From contig NC_134120.1 in assembly GCF_040939455.1 (NCBI RefSeq), forward strand, positions 18,342,501 to 18,406,500: DNA of 64,000 bases. The letters run 5' to 3'. The notes beneath the pieces were generated by a model. That model saw only the letters and a list, made by a program, of their open reading frames with translations. It was not told the DNA's origin and ran no database searches. A program made the translations under genes and the position numbers. Below, one piece after another: positions 46,120-59,095 of the stretch. Position 1 is the first letter of the stretch; each line of letters opens with the position of its first letter. Source of the DNA: Microcebus murinus (taxonomy: Eukaryota > Chordata > Mammalia > Primates > Cheirogaleidae).

Positions 46120-46340
46120 TTGTATGTGAGCACTTTACTTATTTTATTTATATTTAAACACTCCCATGGAGATTTCTTGACTTAATCGTGCCAATGATGC
46201 TTTGAGGCAGGAGCTATTTTTAATTCCGTTTTATTGGTGAAGAAACTGAAAATCAGATTTTTGTTTTTCTCCATTAATAATAAGTGGCAGAGATGGGACA
46301 AGGGAACAAAGTCCTTTGGCTCCAGATTTGCCATGTTCTC
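46120..46340 (-). repeat. MIR SINE (antisense)
   Basis: 'gtgagcactttacttattttatttatatt', 'gatgctttgaggcaggagctatttttaattcc', 'ttttattggtgaagaaactgaaa', 'taagtggcagagatggga' and 'tcctttggctccagat' follow antisense MIR. Confidence 0.75.
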
Positions 46341-46871
46341 TTTCATTCTTTATCACTGGATAAAGTTGGTGTTGCTTTTTGTCGTAGCAAGTAGCCCACG
46401 GTCTTACATAGGTGGTTCCAGCTCTCTACTGTCAACTTGGGTGTCATTCACGGAAGCACTTTCTGTCTGTAGGAATGTGCATTTCTAAAGAGGTTAGGAA
46501 GACCCCAGCAATCTGTGTATCAAGAGCATTGTCTTCACAGAATCAAAAAAGAATATTTTGAATGATTCCTATACCTAAGTACAAATTGCAGTTGCATGGT
46601 ACATATTTCCCAGGTTGTGTGTTGCCCGTCAGTGGGAGTAACTCTCTGCTGCCTGGTGGTGGTGGATGGGACCACAGTCCTCCTGAAGGTGGAAATGGCC
46701 TTGGAGCTTAGGGGGGAAGGGCAGCACCAACTGTGTCTCACCCTCCAGGTTTCGTGCTCCGTCACTCTCCCTGATGCATCTTGCTTGGCAGAGGATGTGT
46801 GGGAACAGGGAATAAGTGGATGAGCTGGGTAGGTCATGATTTTCTTCTTCCTGTTTCCTCCATGTGACTCT

Positions 46872-46930
46872 TCTACTACTACCACTACTACTAGGACTAC
46901 TACTACTTCTTTTTCTTCTTCTTCTTTTTT
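46872..46930. repeat. (TAC)n/(TTC)n trinucleotide repeat
   Basis: ctactactaccactactact, then ttctttttcttcttcttc; imperfect trinucleotide array. Confidence 0.85.
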
Positions 46931-47059
46931 GTAACCTTGAGGTAGGGCATGACAAAAATGAACGATGATAATGAGTTTAGCTTTTGTTTATAATGTTGAA
47001 ATCCTTAAAGATAGACCGTTAGAGTCAGACAGACCTCAGGGTCATGCGGCAGTCGGTAC

Positions 47060-47150
47060 CACTTTGTAGCAAACGGGAAATAATGCTCAGAGATGTTGAG
47101 ATTTGTTCAGCATCACACAGCAGACCTTGCTCAGATAGAGCCACACAACA
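47060..47150 (-). repeat. MIR SINE fragment (antisense)
   Basis: 'aataatgctcagagatgttgagatttgttcagcatcacacagcag' corresponds to the antisense MIR core (ctcagagaggttaagtaacttgcccaaggtcacacag). Confidence 0.55.
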
Positions 47151-48555
47151 CAACTAAAATTCCAATAGCATGTAACACTGACGTCTTTGTTTGATGTCTT
47201 TGTGTCCTCTTCCTGTCAAAGAGCAAAAGGCCACCTAGACCATGAAGTCATAGCTAGTAGCAGCTGGAAATGCATCCTGAAGAAATTTCTAGACGATTGT
47301 CCCTTTGTTCAGCTACCATTGAATCACACTGTCACAGAGCCAGAGGGTGTCGTTTGCTTGTAAATACTGAGTTTTTGAAATGTCACTGTAACACTGGAAA
47401 AATGTTGTCTCAGAAGGTTGCCAGAGTGACAGAATCCCGACATTGTAAATACCAGCCAACACAAGTGCTCATAAATGACAGGAATAAAATATACTTGACT
47501 AAATCCATAATAATCACTGATAACACTGTTTACCCTCAGTGACCAGGAGCTGTGAACTTGGATAAAAAGCGCATGTGTGCAGATATCATTAATATGTCTG
47601 AGCCTCTAGCCATTCCAGAATATTTTGATGGAAAAGCTCCCTAAATATGTAAAAGCTTTACAATAACTAAGAAACGAGTGTGCAAGATAGGATGTCCGTC
47701 GGCCCTAATGGAACTGGAGAGAGCCTTGACTATCTTCAGCCCCCAGAGGACTGATAAGGCCACCCTTGTTCTGGTTAGAACCAAACTGTGAGCCAGGCTG
47801 AGCAGGGCACTCAATACTCTGTTTTTAATAGATGTGATTCCCATAAGGGCCATTTGCCATAGGCAAGAGCCCACACATAAACCGTGTCCCCCAGAGCAAA
47901 CGGGGAGTGAACCTCCCTTCAGAGCCATGACCAGTAGGGTCCAATGTGAACCTGAACTAGACTCTGACCTTCCAGGGACAAATAGGTGGTCAGACCACCC
48001 TCCAGTCCTAATGCTCTGCAGCCCAGGCTTTTTCTTAATAACGGCTTTTCCTCCTCCCCTGTGGAAATGGCCTCCTCCCTCACTAGCATAGACACGGTGC
48101 CTGCGTATCAGAGACACTAAGAGGAAACGGGCGAGTCAGCAAGCCAGTGCTGCCTTAGCCTCTATGATGTGGCGACTCTTGCTGCTCGAGTGCAGGACCC
48201 CTCAGATCCCCGTCTCCCCAGAAACGCTCAGGAACAGTGGAGCCTGCATGACACAGGGTTGGACCCTCTTAAGTTTTTCAACAGGTGAAAGGGAGGTCCA
48301 AGTAGAGTGAGAGATGGCACAGTGTCCTGGCACTCCTAGTAACTGCTCCGGTCTCTGCTCTGAAGCTGTGCCTGGGGGAAGCCGGGACTGCTGGGATGAC
48401 CTTGACTTTCATATGTGTGCAGCATACTTTTCTTTTTCCTTGACATGCTCCTCCTGCATTGTTTGAATTTTTATTTATTTTACACAGTAAGCATTGCTTG
48501 CTTACCTCAAAATAAAAGGCTGTGTTCAATATTAGAAATAGTCCTCGTGAGATTT
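47151..48555. other. Intronic sequence, nothing recognised
   Basis: Moderately GC-rich. Overlapping open frames on both strands (the longest 158 codons at 47641-48117) show no domain and no splice context; treated as chance. Confidence 0.4.
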
Positions 48556-48745
48556 AGGGGAAATGCAATTGCACATTGACATATGACCAAGCAATGACGG
48601 TGATTGTGCTTCTTGGATTTTCATGCTTAGGAAAGAGTCCACGAGAGGGAAAAAGTGTTCAGCTGGAAGATGCCCATTTTAGTATTAGCTGGAACAGTGG
48701 TGAAGAGTTTGAAATGGTCTGAATGTCCAAGGCTGTGTAATGTTG
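48556..48745 (+). repeat. Possible ancient L1/HAL1 fragment
   Basis: 'gaccaagcaatgacggtgattgtgcttc', 'gtgttcagctggaagatgcccattttagtattagctggaac' and 'ggtctgaatgtccaagg' resemble the L1 segment reading agcaatcccactcct..tgttcatagcagcat..aacccaaatgtccatcaa. Weak, by pattern only. Confidence 0.3.
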
Positions 48746-51700
48746 ATGCATTTTGGTGTCCATGAGAGGGTCTAAGTGGATGACATCACAGCTTTAAAGA
48801 GTCAAGGCAGAGAGAACAGGAGTGTCCCAAACACTTGGCAGTGCAGTGGACTGGCCTGGCATGCTGGTGACATGGTCACTCAGCCCTGCCACGGGGATTC
48901 CCTGGATGGGGACCCAGCCCGCTTCTGGAGGTGCCTGGCAGCCAATAGGAGGCAGGCAGGGCCTGCTATACCAACTTGACTCGCAGTTGTAGGTGTTGGT
49001 GTTGGAGAGAGACGGTGGCCAGTCTCAGGCTGTGTCCTGGCACTGCTCCTGCTTGTTGGTCGTAAATGCAGATAGAGATTGAATGGCTTCTTAGATTTCC
49101 CTGGAAGACAGGCAGCTTTGTCCTCCAGGGATGAGCTGATGGCAGGGGCCATGTGGACATTGTGCAACTTTGGCACCCAGCAGTGATGGTCTGATTTCCT
49201 TGAGACTGGAGCAGCCTCTGGGGCCATGAGAGCCGGGGCAGAGCTCGACAAGCCTTGGGGCAGAGCTTTGCCGTCAATTCTGACTTTTTCTTTGACTCCC
49301 AAAAGATGAAGGGCACTCATCCCCCAAATCAGCTTTTCCTACTTGTCCTTGTTAGTCTTCAATGGTCTTTTAAAAGTTATTTTAGGAAAACCTTTGGGAG
49401 TTTTGTCGTGGGCATGGCAGGCAGGGTGGACTCCTGTCTGGGATAGCAGCGGCCGCAGAAGAGTTGAATAAAAGTGGTCAGGACGTAGGGTGGCTGTGAA
49501 AGACCCTGGGTAGATCAGGGTTGAACTTAAACGGGCTGTATTTTGTTTGGATTTATCTTTATCTAGAACAGGGCAATGCTGTTCCCACTTACGCACTGCA
49601 GGGGGACAGCCACAGATTTGAAATTTGACTCTGTATCTGCTGGTTCTCCCACCTCCTTGTTTTTCTTCCTGATTCCTCTGCTTCCAATCAGCTGTTCTTT
49701 TAGAAGCCAATAGAGAAGTGAGATTGGGGGGGGGTGTTTTTGTCATCAATGAGTTAAAATATCTGTCACGCGCAGATAGCATTTAATGAAGAGTTTAGAG
49801 AAAGTATTTTTGAGCTGAAGGGTTAGCTAATTGAGAAAATAAGTGTAAGATTTTGAGAGCTTGGTTTTCTGCTCTACAGACCCCTGGGTTTCTCCCTTCA
49901 GCTCTACTTTCAGATTCACTCCATCCCCACCCACCCACCCCCACTGCCAATATTTGAGCTCTTGGAAAAGCTCAGAATCTTTAGTTTCCTCAACAAGGAT
50001 CTAGCCCCCAAGTGCCGCCTGGTGGCTAGAGGGGGAAAAACAAGATGGAGGATGGGGAAAAGGTCAGGTGACAGATAGCTTTACCTCTTATCTTTAGTTA
50101 TCAGTGTCTACTGGGTTTTCTTCTTCTGGTATCAACGTGAGCCAGCTCTGAATAGGTTACTGTATCACTGTATTCCCATTTGGGGTCATTTTGCTGAAGG
50201 TGTTTTTTTTTCCCCTGTTCCTGCTCTTTAATTTTCATAGGTGTGATTTTTGTTTCTAGGCGCATTGCGTTGACCTGAGCCTCTCTAACAGTACTAATAA
50301 CACTGGGGGTGGGGGGACAGGCATGGTTGAAGACTGCACATGCTGTCACCTCCTGTGCTGGTGTGAGTGGCGCTGGGAAGGGCTGTGATTTTATAGGCAT
50401 GCTGATTAGCCAAGCACTTGTCACCTCCACTGCCACTCGTTGGCCTACCGAGTGTGAGCGTGCCATCTAATTGACAGCTGTCTGTTGTCAGAGGGCCATC
50501 TTTTCTCCTTTTCAGTTTGACTGAACACAACAGAGACATCTGCAGAGCTCTCTGCAGCTCTGACAGGGTTGCCCTGCCTGCCAGCCCTCAGACTCAGAAG
50601 GCAGCATAATTGAAAAGCTCAGAAAAGAATATTAATCCATTGACCATCTTGAGCTGGGGTATATTGGCAAAAAAAATAATAATAATAATAAATGGCACTT
50701 TTTAAGGTGACCATAGTCTGTCTTGGTAGAGGAAGATATGAGATCCTGTTTCAGGCTGACCCAGGCCGAATCAGGCCAGTAGGATGCAAAATCTGCTTAG
50801 TGGTAGTTGGTCATGGGGTCTCAGTGGATCGACATGTGTGGGATGGGATGAGAAGTTGCTTTTTCATATAGACTTAGTATTTCATGGTAGAGTTAGACAG
50901 AAGCAGGGAAGTATGCGTGCCGAATCCTGGGATCACATCATTAATGTCTTCTTTGAAGGTCATGACAACAGATTTCACTCATGTGACAACATAGTGCTTG
51001 GGATGTGTGTGTTTTGGATGAGGGTTGATTTTTTTTTCCTTTCCAGCCAGGCCTGACACTGCCTTTTTGGGGGAAGATTCCAGAATCTCCCTGAGTTCAC
51101 AGCTTCTGTACTTCGTGGAATGTATGGCCAACCCAGTAACATGAGCTGTCTTGTTAGGATATTTCCTATACACCAGAGGTATCAGGCTGGACTTTGGGGA
51201 TGGGGAAATATTTTAAATTATTATACAAATATAAGCTTGGGACTTCAAGCGTTTAATTCTTTGCCTTGTCGTAGTGTCTTCAAATGCAGCTCTATTTATT
51301 TGGGCATGTACTGGAGTCGGGTACAGCTTGTAGACAAGCTGGCTTGGTTTGGATTGAGTCACCTGTGCTTATAGGTTGGGGTGTGTCTCACATTAGGAAA
51401 TGACTTTAGTGGTATCTTAAATGTATCAGGTGGAAAGTATTTCATTGCATTCATTTAAGAATTTGATTTAGAAAGGAACAATATGTGTGAATATTGGACC
51501 AATTAGTTTTACTCTCTGCTTTACATAGTTTTGAAAAGGCTTTTGTTATTGAACCTGGGTGAGAAAAGAAGATCTGAGAAACCTTGAGTAATTTGTTCCA
51601 GACTCCTTGTACTCTAGTGTTCCACAGTTGTGGGGCTCATTTTAGATGTAGTAGTGGAGAAAGGGGGCAGCATCATTAAACTAGCTGGAGAAATTTCAGG

Positions 51701-51789
51701 CAAGTAGACAGGAAAGACACCTTTTCTGAGTTGTTGCTTACGGACTAAAATAGACTAATTGAGCAGAATGTTCTGAATCAAGCAGATTC
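48746..51789. other. Intronic sequence, GC-moderate
   Basis: No repeat firmly recognised. Several overlapping open frames (for example 49339-49782 and 50101-50466) occur on the minus strand without homology I can name. Contains an (AAT)n run (50671-50691) and a CTCF-like core. Confidence 0.4.
50012..50025 (-). promoter_or_regulatory. CTCF core motif (13/14)
   Basis: Minus-strand reading CCACCAGGCGGCAC matches CCASYAGRKGGCRS except one position (C at the K site). Same orientation as the core at 20511, 29.5 kb away, with exon 7 between them. Confidence 0.55.
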
Positions 51790-51945
51790 TAGACTGGGGA
51801 TCAGATAACTTAGTTCTTTTCCTGACTCCTGCCCCAAGTAGCATGTTTTAAAATCTCCATTTTTATCCTGGCAAAATGAAAGCTTGGCCTATATGATTAA
51901 TGAGATGCTTTCTGGCTCCAAGTATTTGTAACTGTCAGAAAAGGT
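51790..51945 (+). repeat. MIR-family SINE
   Basis: 'agactggggatcagataacttagttcttttcctgactcctgcc', then 'ctggcaaaatgaaagcttggcctatatgattaatgagatgc' and 'ctggctccaagtatttg' match sense MIR with the 'actagatgatctctaag' 3' extension. Confidence 0.6.
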
Positions 51946-54159
51946 GGTTAGAAAGGAAAATATACATTGGTGGCCTTTAGTCATTTCACAAAATAGCACA
52001 TTGAAGGCAGAAACTCTTTGCCGTTGAAGGAAATAATAAATACAGAAAGTAGTGAGAAATATACAGTTAATCTCTGTTAAGTATTTTTTTTTCCTTTCTG
52101 TCTAGTGTAAGTGAAAAATACTTTTTTTTTAAGGATTAAATGAAGGTGATCAAGGTAGAGAGAGAGGGTTGAGTCAAGTGAAACATATGGCTCACCTGTG
52201 TAGTTAAGATTCCTCTTAGAAGATGGTTTCCTCGAACATGTGAAAGCCGTATCAGTCCTTATGCTACCATATTCAATTGATTGTACGACCCTTTCTTCCA
52301 CATTTTAACAGATCTCGGAAATTTAAGGTATGCCCATAATTGGCAACTTTATTTTCTTTTGACACTAAATAGATAATGATGTTCTTACGTTTAATGGCAT
52401 CTTATATGTGATGACGTACAATTCTGAGGGAAAGAAGTTTTGTTTTGTTTTGTTTTTAAACTGAGAAAGGCTAAGTAACTTCTTTACTTCAATGCTGACT
52501 AAAGCTGTGAATGTCCTTTTCAATCATTTTGAAAGATTCGAATTGCCATAGGAGACAATTCATGCACAGAACTCACCTTCCCAGAATTCACTTGAGGAAG
52601 GAAGAAAATATGTGTTAATATATCCAAATGTGGAAGGAATATTCTAATTTAGCAACTTCCACTTCTGGGCTTTTATCACACTTTTCTTTATAGAATTATC
52701 TGTTTTATTGAGTCAGAAATGACAGGTATCTTTTTCAAAGGAAAGTCAGGGTTCTTTGCCATTTTCTAAGCCTGCACTGTTCTCACCTACTCCAATATTA
52801 ACTTAGACTTTACATTTATTTCATACTTTGTTGATGTCTTAGAGATCGTCTAATCCAACTTCTCATTTCACAAGTGAGTAAATGGAGCTACATTAACCTT
52901 AACCTTGTTGAAGGTTTCATTTGTAACTGAATAGAACCTGGATCACCTCATGCTTATTTTTGGCATTCTTGCCACTAAACTCCATACAATGTAATGAAAA
53001 TGGGATTGAGTATAAAATAGATATTCCACAATAATATTCTGTACATCTTTTGTTTATATGTCTGAGTGTTGCACTTTGGTTTATGTAAGTGCATGCAGTT
53101 GATTTCCCTTTGCTTTCTATTTCTGAATGAGACACTTGTTTTCTGCCAACTATACTTTTAAATCCATTGGTGATTTAACAAGGCACAGAAGCCAAACTTG
53201 TCACATACGCTTTAATATATACCACACTTGATGCTACAGTAACACCATTGGATCATTTTTAGTGAAACCTGGGGTTGTTGGGAAGGCAAAGCAAAGCAGC
53301 AGGCTCAGAGATTGCAGTGGAGGCCTGTAGGGCCTCGCAGGGTCAGCATTAAAAACTGTCAGTGCAACTAATGTCACAGTGGCTCACTGAGACCAGGGCC
53401 TGGTTGTATTATTTCTTCCAGCTTCGCTATTTTCACCTTTGAAGTGTGAATCTGGATTTAGCTTTTTCTAAACAAACAAACAATGGAAAACTTTAAGCTC
53501 TATAATGTGGACACAATGGGGGCACATTACATGTTAATATCACACATATTCATTTATTACTAAATACTGTCATAAATAACATTTGTAGAATTAATAATGA
53601 TTTCCCAAGACATTCCACCCTATTCTTTGCTTTAAAACTGAGGGGGTGAGAAAAGAGTTGAATCTTAATTATTATTTTTTTAGTTAATTAACATGCGAAT
53701 GTTTTTTTTTTAAAAAAGAGAGAGATACATTTTGTTTTAGGACCCTAATTAGAAAAGATGTCAAGAGTAACATAATGCTAACTTAATTTTAAAATTGATA
53801 AATGAGGGCAAGATGTTTGGAAAATATCCTAGAAATCACACAGGAAACTGGGATTAATACTCAAATGAATAGCTCTATAATATGAATTTCCCTACCCAGC
53901 TTCTTTAGCAATTTAAATTTGAAGACCTAAAACTTGACTCACAAGCTGTGGTGTGAAGGATGCAAGCTAGTAGTGTAAATATTCAGGGATGTTGCATCTG
54001 GCTGTTAAACTGTTGGTAGCTTGAGACTGGCCACAGTGGAGGCATTTACACCACAGGAATGAGACATTTCACTTACAGTGGGCTGTCAGCACAGCACTGC
54101 AAGGATAAAGAGCTGATGTCTCTCATATATGTGACCTATTTCTATTACTGTTAATCATT
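51946..54159. other. Intronic sequence, mostly unassigned
   Basis: Apart from a MIR-like piece (52835-52915) no repeat was recognised; short poly-T and poly-A runs (52085-52092, 53701-53716). Confidence 0.4.
52835..52915 (-). repeat. MIR-family fragment (antisense)
   Basis: 'cttagagatcgtctaatccaac' and 'ctcatttcacaagtgagtaaatggagc' correspond to the antisense MIR 3' extension and core. Confidence 0.55.
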
Positions 54160-54533
54160 AGTTGTTCTGGACTACTTGTTTGTGTCTCCCCCTCCCCACT
54201 TATCCCTATGTTGAGACTCTGACCCCTAGTGGTTTAGGGTTAGGAGGTGAGGCCTTTGGGAGGTAATGAGGTCATAAGAGTGGACCTCCTTGATGGATTT
54301 ACTGTCCTTATAAGAAAAGGAAGGGAGCCTTCTCTGTCCTCGGGCCATGTGAGGATACAGCCAGAAGACGGCCGTGTGTAAGTCAGGAAGAGAGCCCTCA
54401 CCAGAACCTGACAATGCCAGTACCCCGATCTTGGCCTTCCATCCAGCCTCCAGAACTGTGAGAAATACATGTTTGTTGCTTAGGCCACACCTGGTCTTTA
54501 GAATTTTGTTATAGCAACTGAACTAAGACATTG
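54160..54533 (+). mobile_element. MLT1 LTR (ERVL-MaLR), solo
   Basis: A near-complete MLT1A-type long terminal repeat in sense orientation: 'ggttaggaggtgaggcctttgggaggtaatgaggtcataa', 'ctgtccttataagaaaagg', 'ggccatgtgaggatacagcc', 'tccagaactgtgagaaatac' and the end 'tatagcaactgaactaagaca'. No internal retroviral sequence or second LTR is seen nearby, so it is a solo LTR relic with no coding capacity. Confidence 0.92.
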
Positions 54534-55564
54534 TTAGTCACATATTTTTTAAGTGCTATGTTTTAGCCTTCTGGACTTACAGTATTGAAAAATGATCATA
54601 AAGCTGAGTAAAGTAACAAAACACACACAAACTACAATGGTCCATGCTCTTGGGGGATGGCTGTACACTTGAGGGCTGGTCACCATCCCTGCTTCCCTTC
54701 TTCCTGGTGAATTCCCTGCCTTTTCTCAAGTGGGATTTCAGGTGTGGTGGCCTCCTATGCTTCCCAGGGACACACTCACTCCTCACTGCTCCTGGAGCTC
54801 CTTCATATCTCTGCTGCTCCCTGAGTGTTATGGTTCTTGAGCTTGACTCCTTCCCCACATTTTCAGAGGCCCCAGTGGACTGTTTCTCACTCCTTTGTAC
54901 AGACACATTGTCTAGTGTACAGTATTCTATGTTCTGTACTATGTAGACTTAGATGTTTTGCCTCCTTTCCTGCCTTCCTCTCTTACCCTCCACCCCCCTT
55001 GTCAAGATGCTACCTCTGAAAGAAAAGAAAGAAGTTCCCCACACTTCTCTACATTTGTGTTTTGATATAAATGACGGTGTTACTTGCAAAAGGGAAGGTC
55101 AGCTAATGACTAGAAATGAACTTTATTAGAAAATGTTACACAACTGAGAGTGTGACATCTTTTTTGAATAGAATGTTGAGATAATTTGAGTGTTAGGCTA
55201 GCTTTGTAAGAGACATCTTATTTTACACCTTTGTTCAGGCAACCATTGTGGTTCTCAAACTAGCCTCTCTTCAAAAGACCAGTTTCTTTGTGTCTTTTTG
55301 GAGCATTCCTTCTTTGTGTTCTTGCTTATGCACACTAGTTGGATAACAAAGATTTGTTTTAAATCTTCTTCCCAGCCAAAAAGACTGGGTTTAGTAGAGC
55401 TGATAATACTGTAGTTTTCTGTGTATCATTAGGGGAAGAAGGAGTATGACGTATGTTAGATAATCCAACGTTTGATTACTCAATCCTGCTACATGGAGTG
55501 CAAAGTCACACTAAAAAGATGCATTGAGTAGTGGAGGAAGAAAGATGTGGCCATACAACCGGAC
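54534..55564. other. Intronic sequence, nothing recognised
   Basis: No repeat or exon supported. Confidence 0.4.
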
Positions 55565-55772
55565 TTCTTAGCTTTCCTAGTCAAATGTCTGGCCTGGGAC
55601 AAGTTATTTAAATTTGCTATACCTCAGCCTCCTTATCTGTGTAATAGTGTTAATATTACCACCACCTTCATAGGATTTTTGTGAGGATTGAATAATTTAA
55701 TGTATGTAAGACACTTAAAAGAGTATATTATAGACTCTGCACAATAAATGTTGGCTATTATTATTTTAAAAC
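55565..55772 (+). repeat. MIR SINE
   Basis: 'ctggcctgggacaagttatttaaatttgctatacctcagcctccttatctgtgtaatag', 'aggatttttgtgaggattgaataatttaatgtatgtaagacacttaaaa' and 'ctgcacaataaatgttggctattatta' give a clear sense MIR 3' half. Confidence 0.85.
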
Positions 55773-56094
55773 TGACAGTTATTAGCCAAGCTATAACATA
55801 TCTTCAATTTTAGGTAGACAAGAATGGACAGTATCTTTGAATATTTCATTGTTTCTAAATCTATGTGTCAAGTACTCCTAGTGAAACTTTTCATCTTGGT
55901 CCAACTCATAACTTTTGTGACAGTAGTTATTCTTTGCAATTTCCTTCTCAGAAGGTAGCCTTTTTTAAATTTAAGTTTCCAAAGCCTAATTTTATATTAA
56001 AAGAAAATAACATATTAAATGAAAACATATTAAAAGCACATATGTCTTTTAACTTATTAGAAGAATAATAGTAACATTTATAAAAAGTTATATT

Positions 56095-56215
56095 GTCCTC
56101 TTTTCATTCTATAGAGTAAAAGGGAAAAAATAAAGTAACTTTTTTAGAGCTACAAAGTGGCTAATGGTGGCCTCGGCTTGGGCTGTCTGTCACCCAGTCA
56201 CCAGGTGTCTTGTTC
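56095..56215 (-). repeat. Possible MIR fragment (antisense)
   Basis: 'taaagtaacttttttagagctacaaagtggctaatggtggcctcggcttgggctgtctgtcaccc' resembles antisense MIR (agctagtaagtggcagagctgggattt..gctgtctgactcc). Confidence 0.45.
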
Positions 56216-57507
56216 CACAAAAATAATACAAGTTCAGCACAGTATGGAATTAACCTTGACTTCAAATAATAGCAACATGTACTGAATTATTTTTATAGAT
56301 GTTCAGTGCCACAGGTAAAATGGAGCTTTCTTTTAGCAAGGATGATAGATGTGGAAGACCCTCCATTGGTTTCCACTCCCATGACAGTGACAACATGATG
56401 GGATTTAAAGTCCTTTTGCAGTAGCCAGGTTGGCCTGAACAAAAACTATGGGGTGCTTCACTAGCCTCTTTGAAAACTTTATGTGATATGCCAAGTGGCT
56501 ATTTGCATCAGTTAAATTTAAGCACAACTACTTAAAATATCATTTGTTCCCACTTGTGCTTGAGTCTGGTTCATATTTTTCCTGATAATAATAGAATAAA
56601 GCAATCATTTCATTTCACATTCAAAGAAAAATGTGCCCAGCAGGGGCCCCAAAAGTGACTTGTTTTATAGCTGCCATATTGTAAGGTAAAGGGAGGCTTG
56701 GGTGGGCAGGGGTGATAGTAGTGTGCTCTTAAATTGAAACAAGCGTTGCCATCTCAACAGTTTTTTTGCCATCTAACCTCAACAGAGAAGGTATTTCATC
56801 CTTCTGTTTCCTTTTGGGCACCTCCTTTTACATTTTTATCTCATCAAGCTTCCCAAGTGAATCAGAGGCTTTGGATCAATGATAACATGTTGATGGAGAA
56901 TTATTTAATTGGACAATATGGATGCAAAGATGAGATCTGGGAACTTGTAGGTAGGTGATAACTCTGAAAGTGTGTAGCTCTCAGTTTTACATTTTAATGA
57001 CACCCAGTTAGTGCTTTGGCTGTCACTCAAGTATGCTGCACCTTTCTTACTTAGCCACATTCATGAAAGGACAGAAGTAGCAAGTCCCTGCTAAGATTCT
57101 CAGAGGAAAGCTAAACTTTTAAATGACTATTTGAAAGAGTAGTTCCCCTAGCATCTGCAAAAGAGACTTAATTAAATATTTTGATGGTGGAACTTACATG
57201 CTATGTTTCGGGTTAAATATCAGGAGCATGTTGAGGGCACCAGGGCGGTTCTCCCACAGCCATCAAATAGGTGTCCACATAGGTTTACCGGACCAGACAA
57301 TGAGAATAGGAGCTGCTGGCATGCTGCAGTAAAGTCTGGAAAAGTGAGATGTAACATGTGCAAGTGGAAAGGAACTGAAAGTCTGAAGAGTCATTTGGAA
57401 AGTTCCAGTGGTGTGTGGATGATAGTTGAGAAATGGCTCCTCCTCTTTGCACACTTAGGTTTGAGCATGGAACAGAGGTGAGACTGAGGTCATGTTATAA
57501 AAAGAAG
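56216..57507. other. Intronic sequence, nothing recognised
   Basis: No repeat or exon supported. A CCAGCAGGGGCCCC word at 56637-56650 is a poor CTCF match (12/14). Confidence 0.4.
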
Positions 57508-57605
57508 AGTTGAACTGGAAGTCAGACACTCTGGATCCTAGACCTGCTTTTGTGTTAACTAGCATTTCAGCTTAACTATAGGCAACCCGAACAGTCTAAT
57601 GGCCA
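57508..57605 (+). repeat. MIR-family fragment
   Basis: 'gttgaactggaagtcagacactctggatcctagacctgctttt' then 'taactagcatttcagcttaac' matches the sense MIR 5' and central part. Confidence 0.5.
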
Positions 57606-57965
57606 TACCTTCTTGCAAGCCCCAAAATGCACTATGATAAAACTGCATGGCGTTTTCTTTTTCTTACTTTCATGTCTTTAGAAAATATTATAAAAATAAC
57701 ATGTGCGTTCTTTCTTAAAACTTCACACACTTAAGGATATTGAATAAAATATAAAAGGGTAACTGTATTGCATTTATAGCTTAATTTAGAGAGAGTAGCC
57801 TTAGTTATAATACAGAGCCTTTCTATTTAGGAAAATTTCCCTCTCTTCCACTCCCTGTTTATAAAGGTTTTCTTTCTTGGCTCCAGTAAAGTTTCATACT
57901 TTTTTATGTTTTTGTTAATTTCTTCCTTTAGTATTTTAACACCCTAAACAGTATTTGTATTCCAT

Positions 57966-58100
57966 TACTTTTTTTTAAAATTTGGACAGTGGTCTCACTG
58001 TGTTGCCCAGGCTGGTCTTGAACTCCTGGCCTCAGGCAATCTTTCTGCCTTAGCCTTTGGAGTAGCTGGTATTATAGACGCTGGCCACCACAACGGGCTT
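57966..58100 (-). repeat. Alu left-arm/monomer fragment inserted in L1M (antisense)
   Basis: A T-run followed by 'acagtggtctcactgtgttgcccaggctggtcttgaactcctggcctcaggcaatctttctgcc', ending near ggccaccacaacgggc. The right-arm insertion is missing, so this is a left-arm-type monomer or truncated Alu, younger than the L1 it interrupts. Confidence 0.85.
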
Positions 58101-58539
58101 ACTTAAAAATTTCAATTGGTTAGCTGATATATATGTTAATTTTATAACCTATAACTTTGCAGAACTTTCTGACTAGCCTCTGGTAGTTTTTTTTTATATG
58201 GTTAAGATTTTCTAGGAAGAAAATCACTGGCAAATAATGATGATGTTGCCTCTTAGAGTGTCTTTCCATTTTATTTCCTTTGTGCTAGTGCACTGGTAAG
58301 GTCTTCCTGTAGAATGTGAGCAGAATAACGAGACACAGTCAGCTTTGCCTTTTTTCTGACTTGAGCAAAGGATATTCTAATGTTCATCATTAAATAAGTT
58401 TTCTGTAGTCTTCTAGCAGATTAAGAAAGCTTTCTTATAATTCATCACTTACGATGAATGTGTTCAAACTAAAGATATATATATATATGCATAAAGTTTA
58501 AACTTCAGATCATCCTTATAAAATTCCTGCATTAAAGTC

Positions 58540-58700
58540 CATTTTATTATTTTATATAAAATTTTGTTTCATTTAAATTTTATATATCTTTATATTTTAT
58601 TTACAATTTTATATAAAATGTAAATAAATCTTATATTTTATTTAAATTTCATATATCACATATTGTTATGTTTTATTTATAATTTTTTATAAAATTTCAA
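58540..58700. repeat. AT-rich low-complexity tract
   Basis: Repeated TTTATATAAAATTTT, TTTATTTAAATTT words, over 85% AT by eye, within the L1 fragment. Confidence 0.8.
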
Positions 58701-59095
58701 AGCATGATTTAATGTGAAATGGAAAGCAGGTTTTATCTAAGCAATTCGGTGGCTAAATTCAATGTGTTCCATCTTATCCAGGGATTTTGTTTGTTACAGG
58801 GTTGCACTTGTTATTTTCTTTTTTGTGTTGCTTTGCTTAGTTGACATCTTGCCTTCATAGTATGCATATTGGATGCTTTGGGAAATTTTCCTTCTCTCTG
58901 TGCCCTGAAATAGCTTATGTAGGAGAGGAATTATTGACATTTGGGGGAAATTGCATGGAGCTGGTTCTTTAGAACTAGATTTTTTTTTACTACCTTTTCA
59001 ATTTTGATAGTTTTTATTATCCTAGAAAACATTAATTTTCCATACTTTATAATTTACTACATAAAATGATAAATACTATTTTCTTGTTTTAAAAA

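Noticed and set aside
47641..48117. 158-codon minus-strand open frame, the longest in the window
   Set aside because: No recognisable domain, no Kozak or splice context; within expected chance length for a GC-moderate intron.
49339..49782. 147-codon minus-strand open frame and its neighbours at 48880-49320
   Set aside because: Overlap with other open frames on both strands and no homology I can name; chance frames.
54160..54533. A larger endogenous retrovirus around the MLT1 LTR
   Set aside because: No second LTR and no gag/pol-like sequence nearby; it is a solo LTR.
56637..56650. CCAGCAGGGGCCCC as a CTCF site
   Set aside because: Two core mismatches (GGC replaced by CCC side) make it weak; not listed as a feature.
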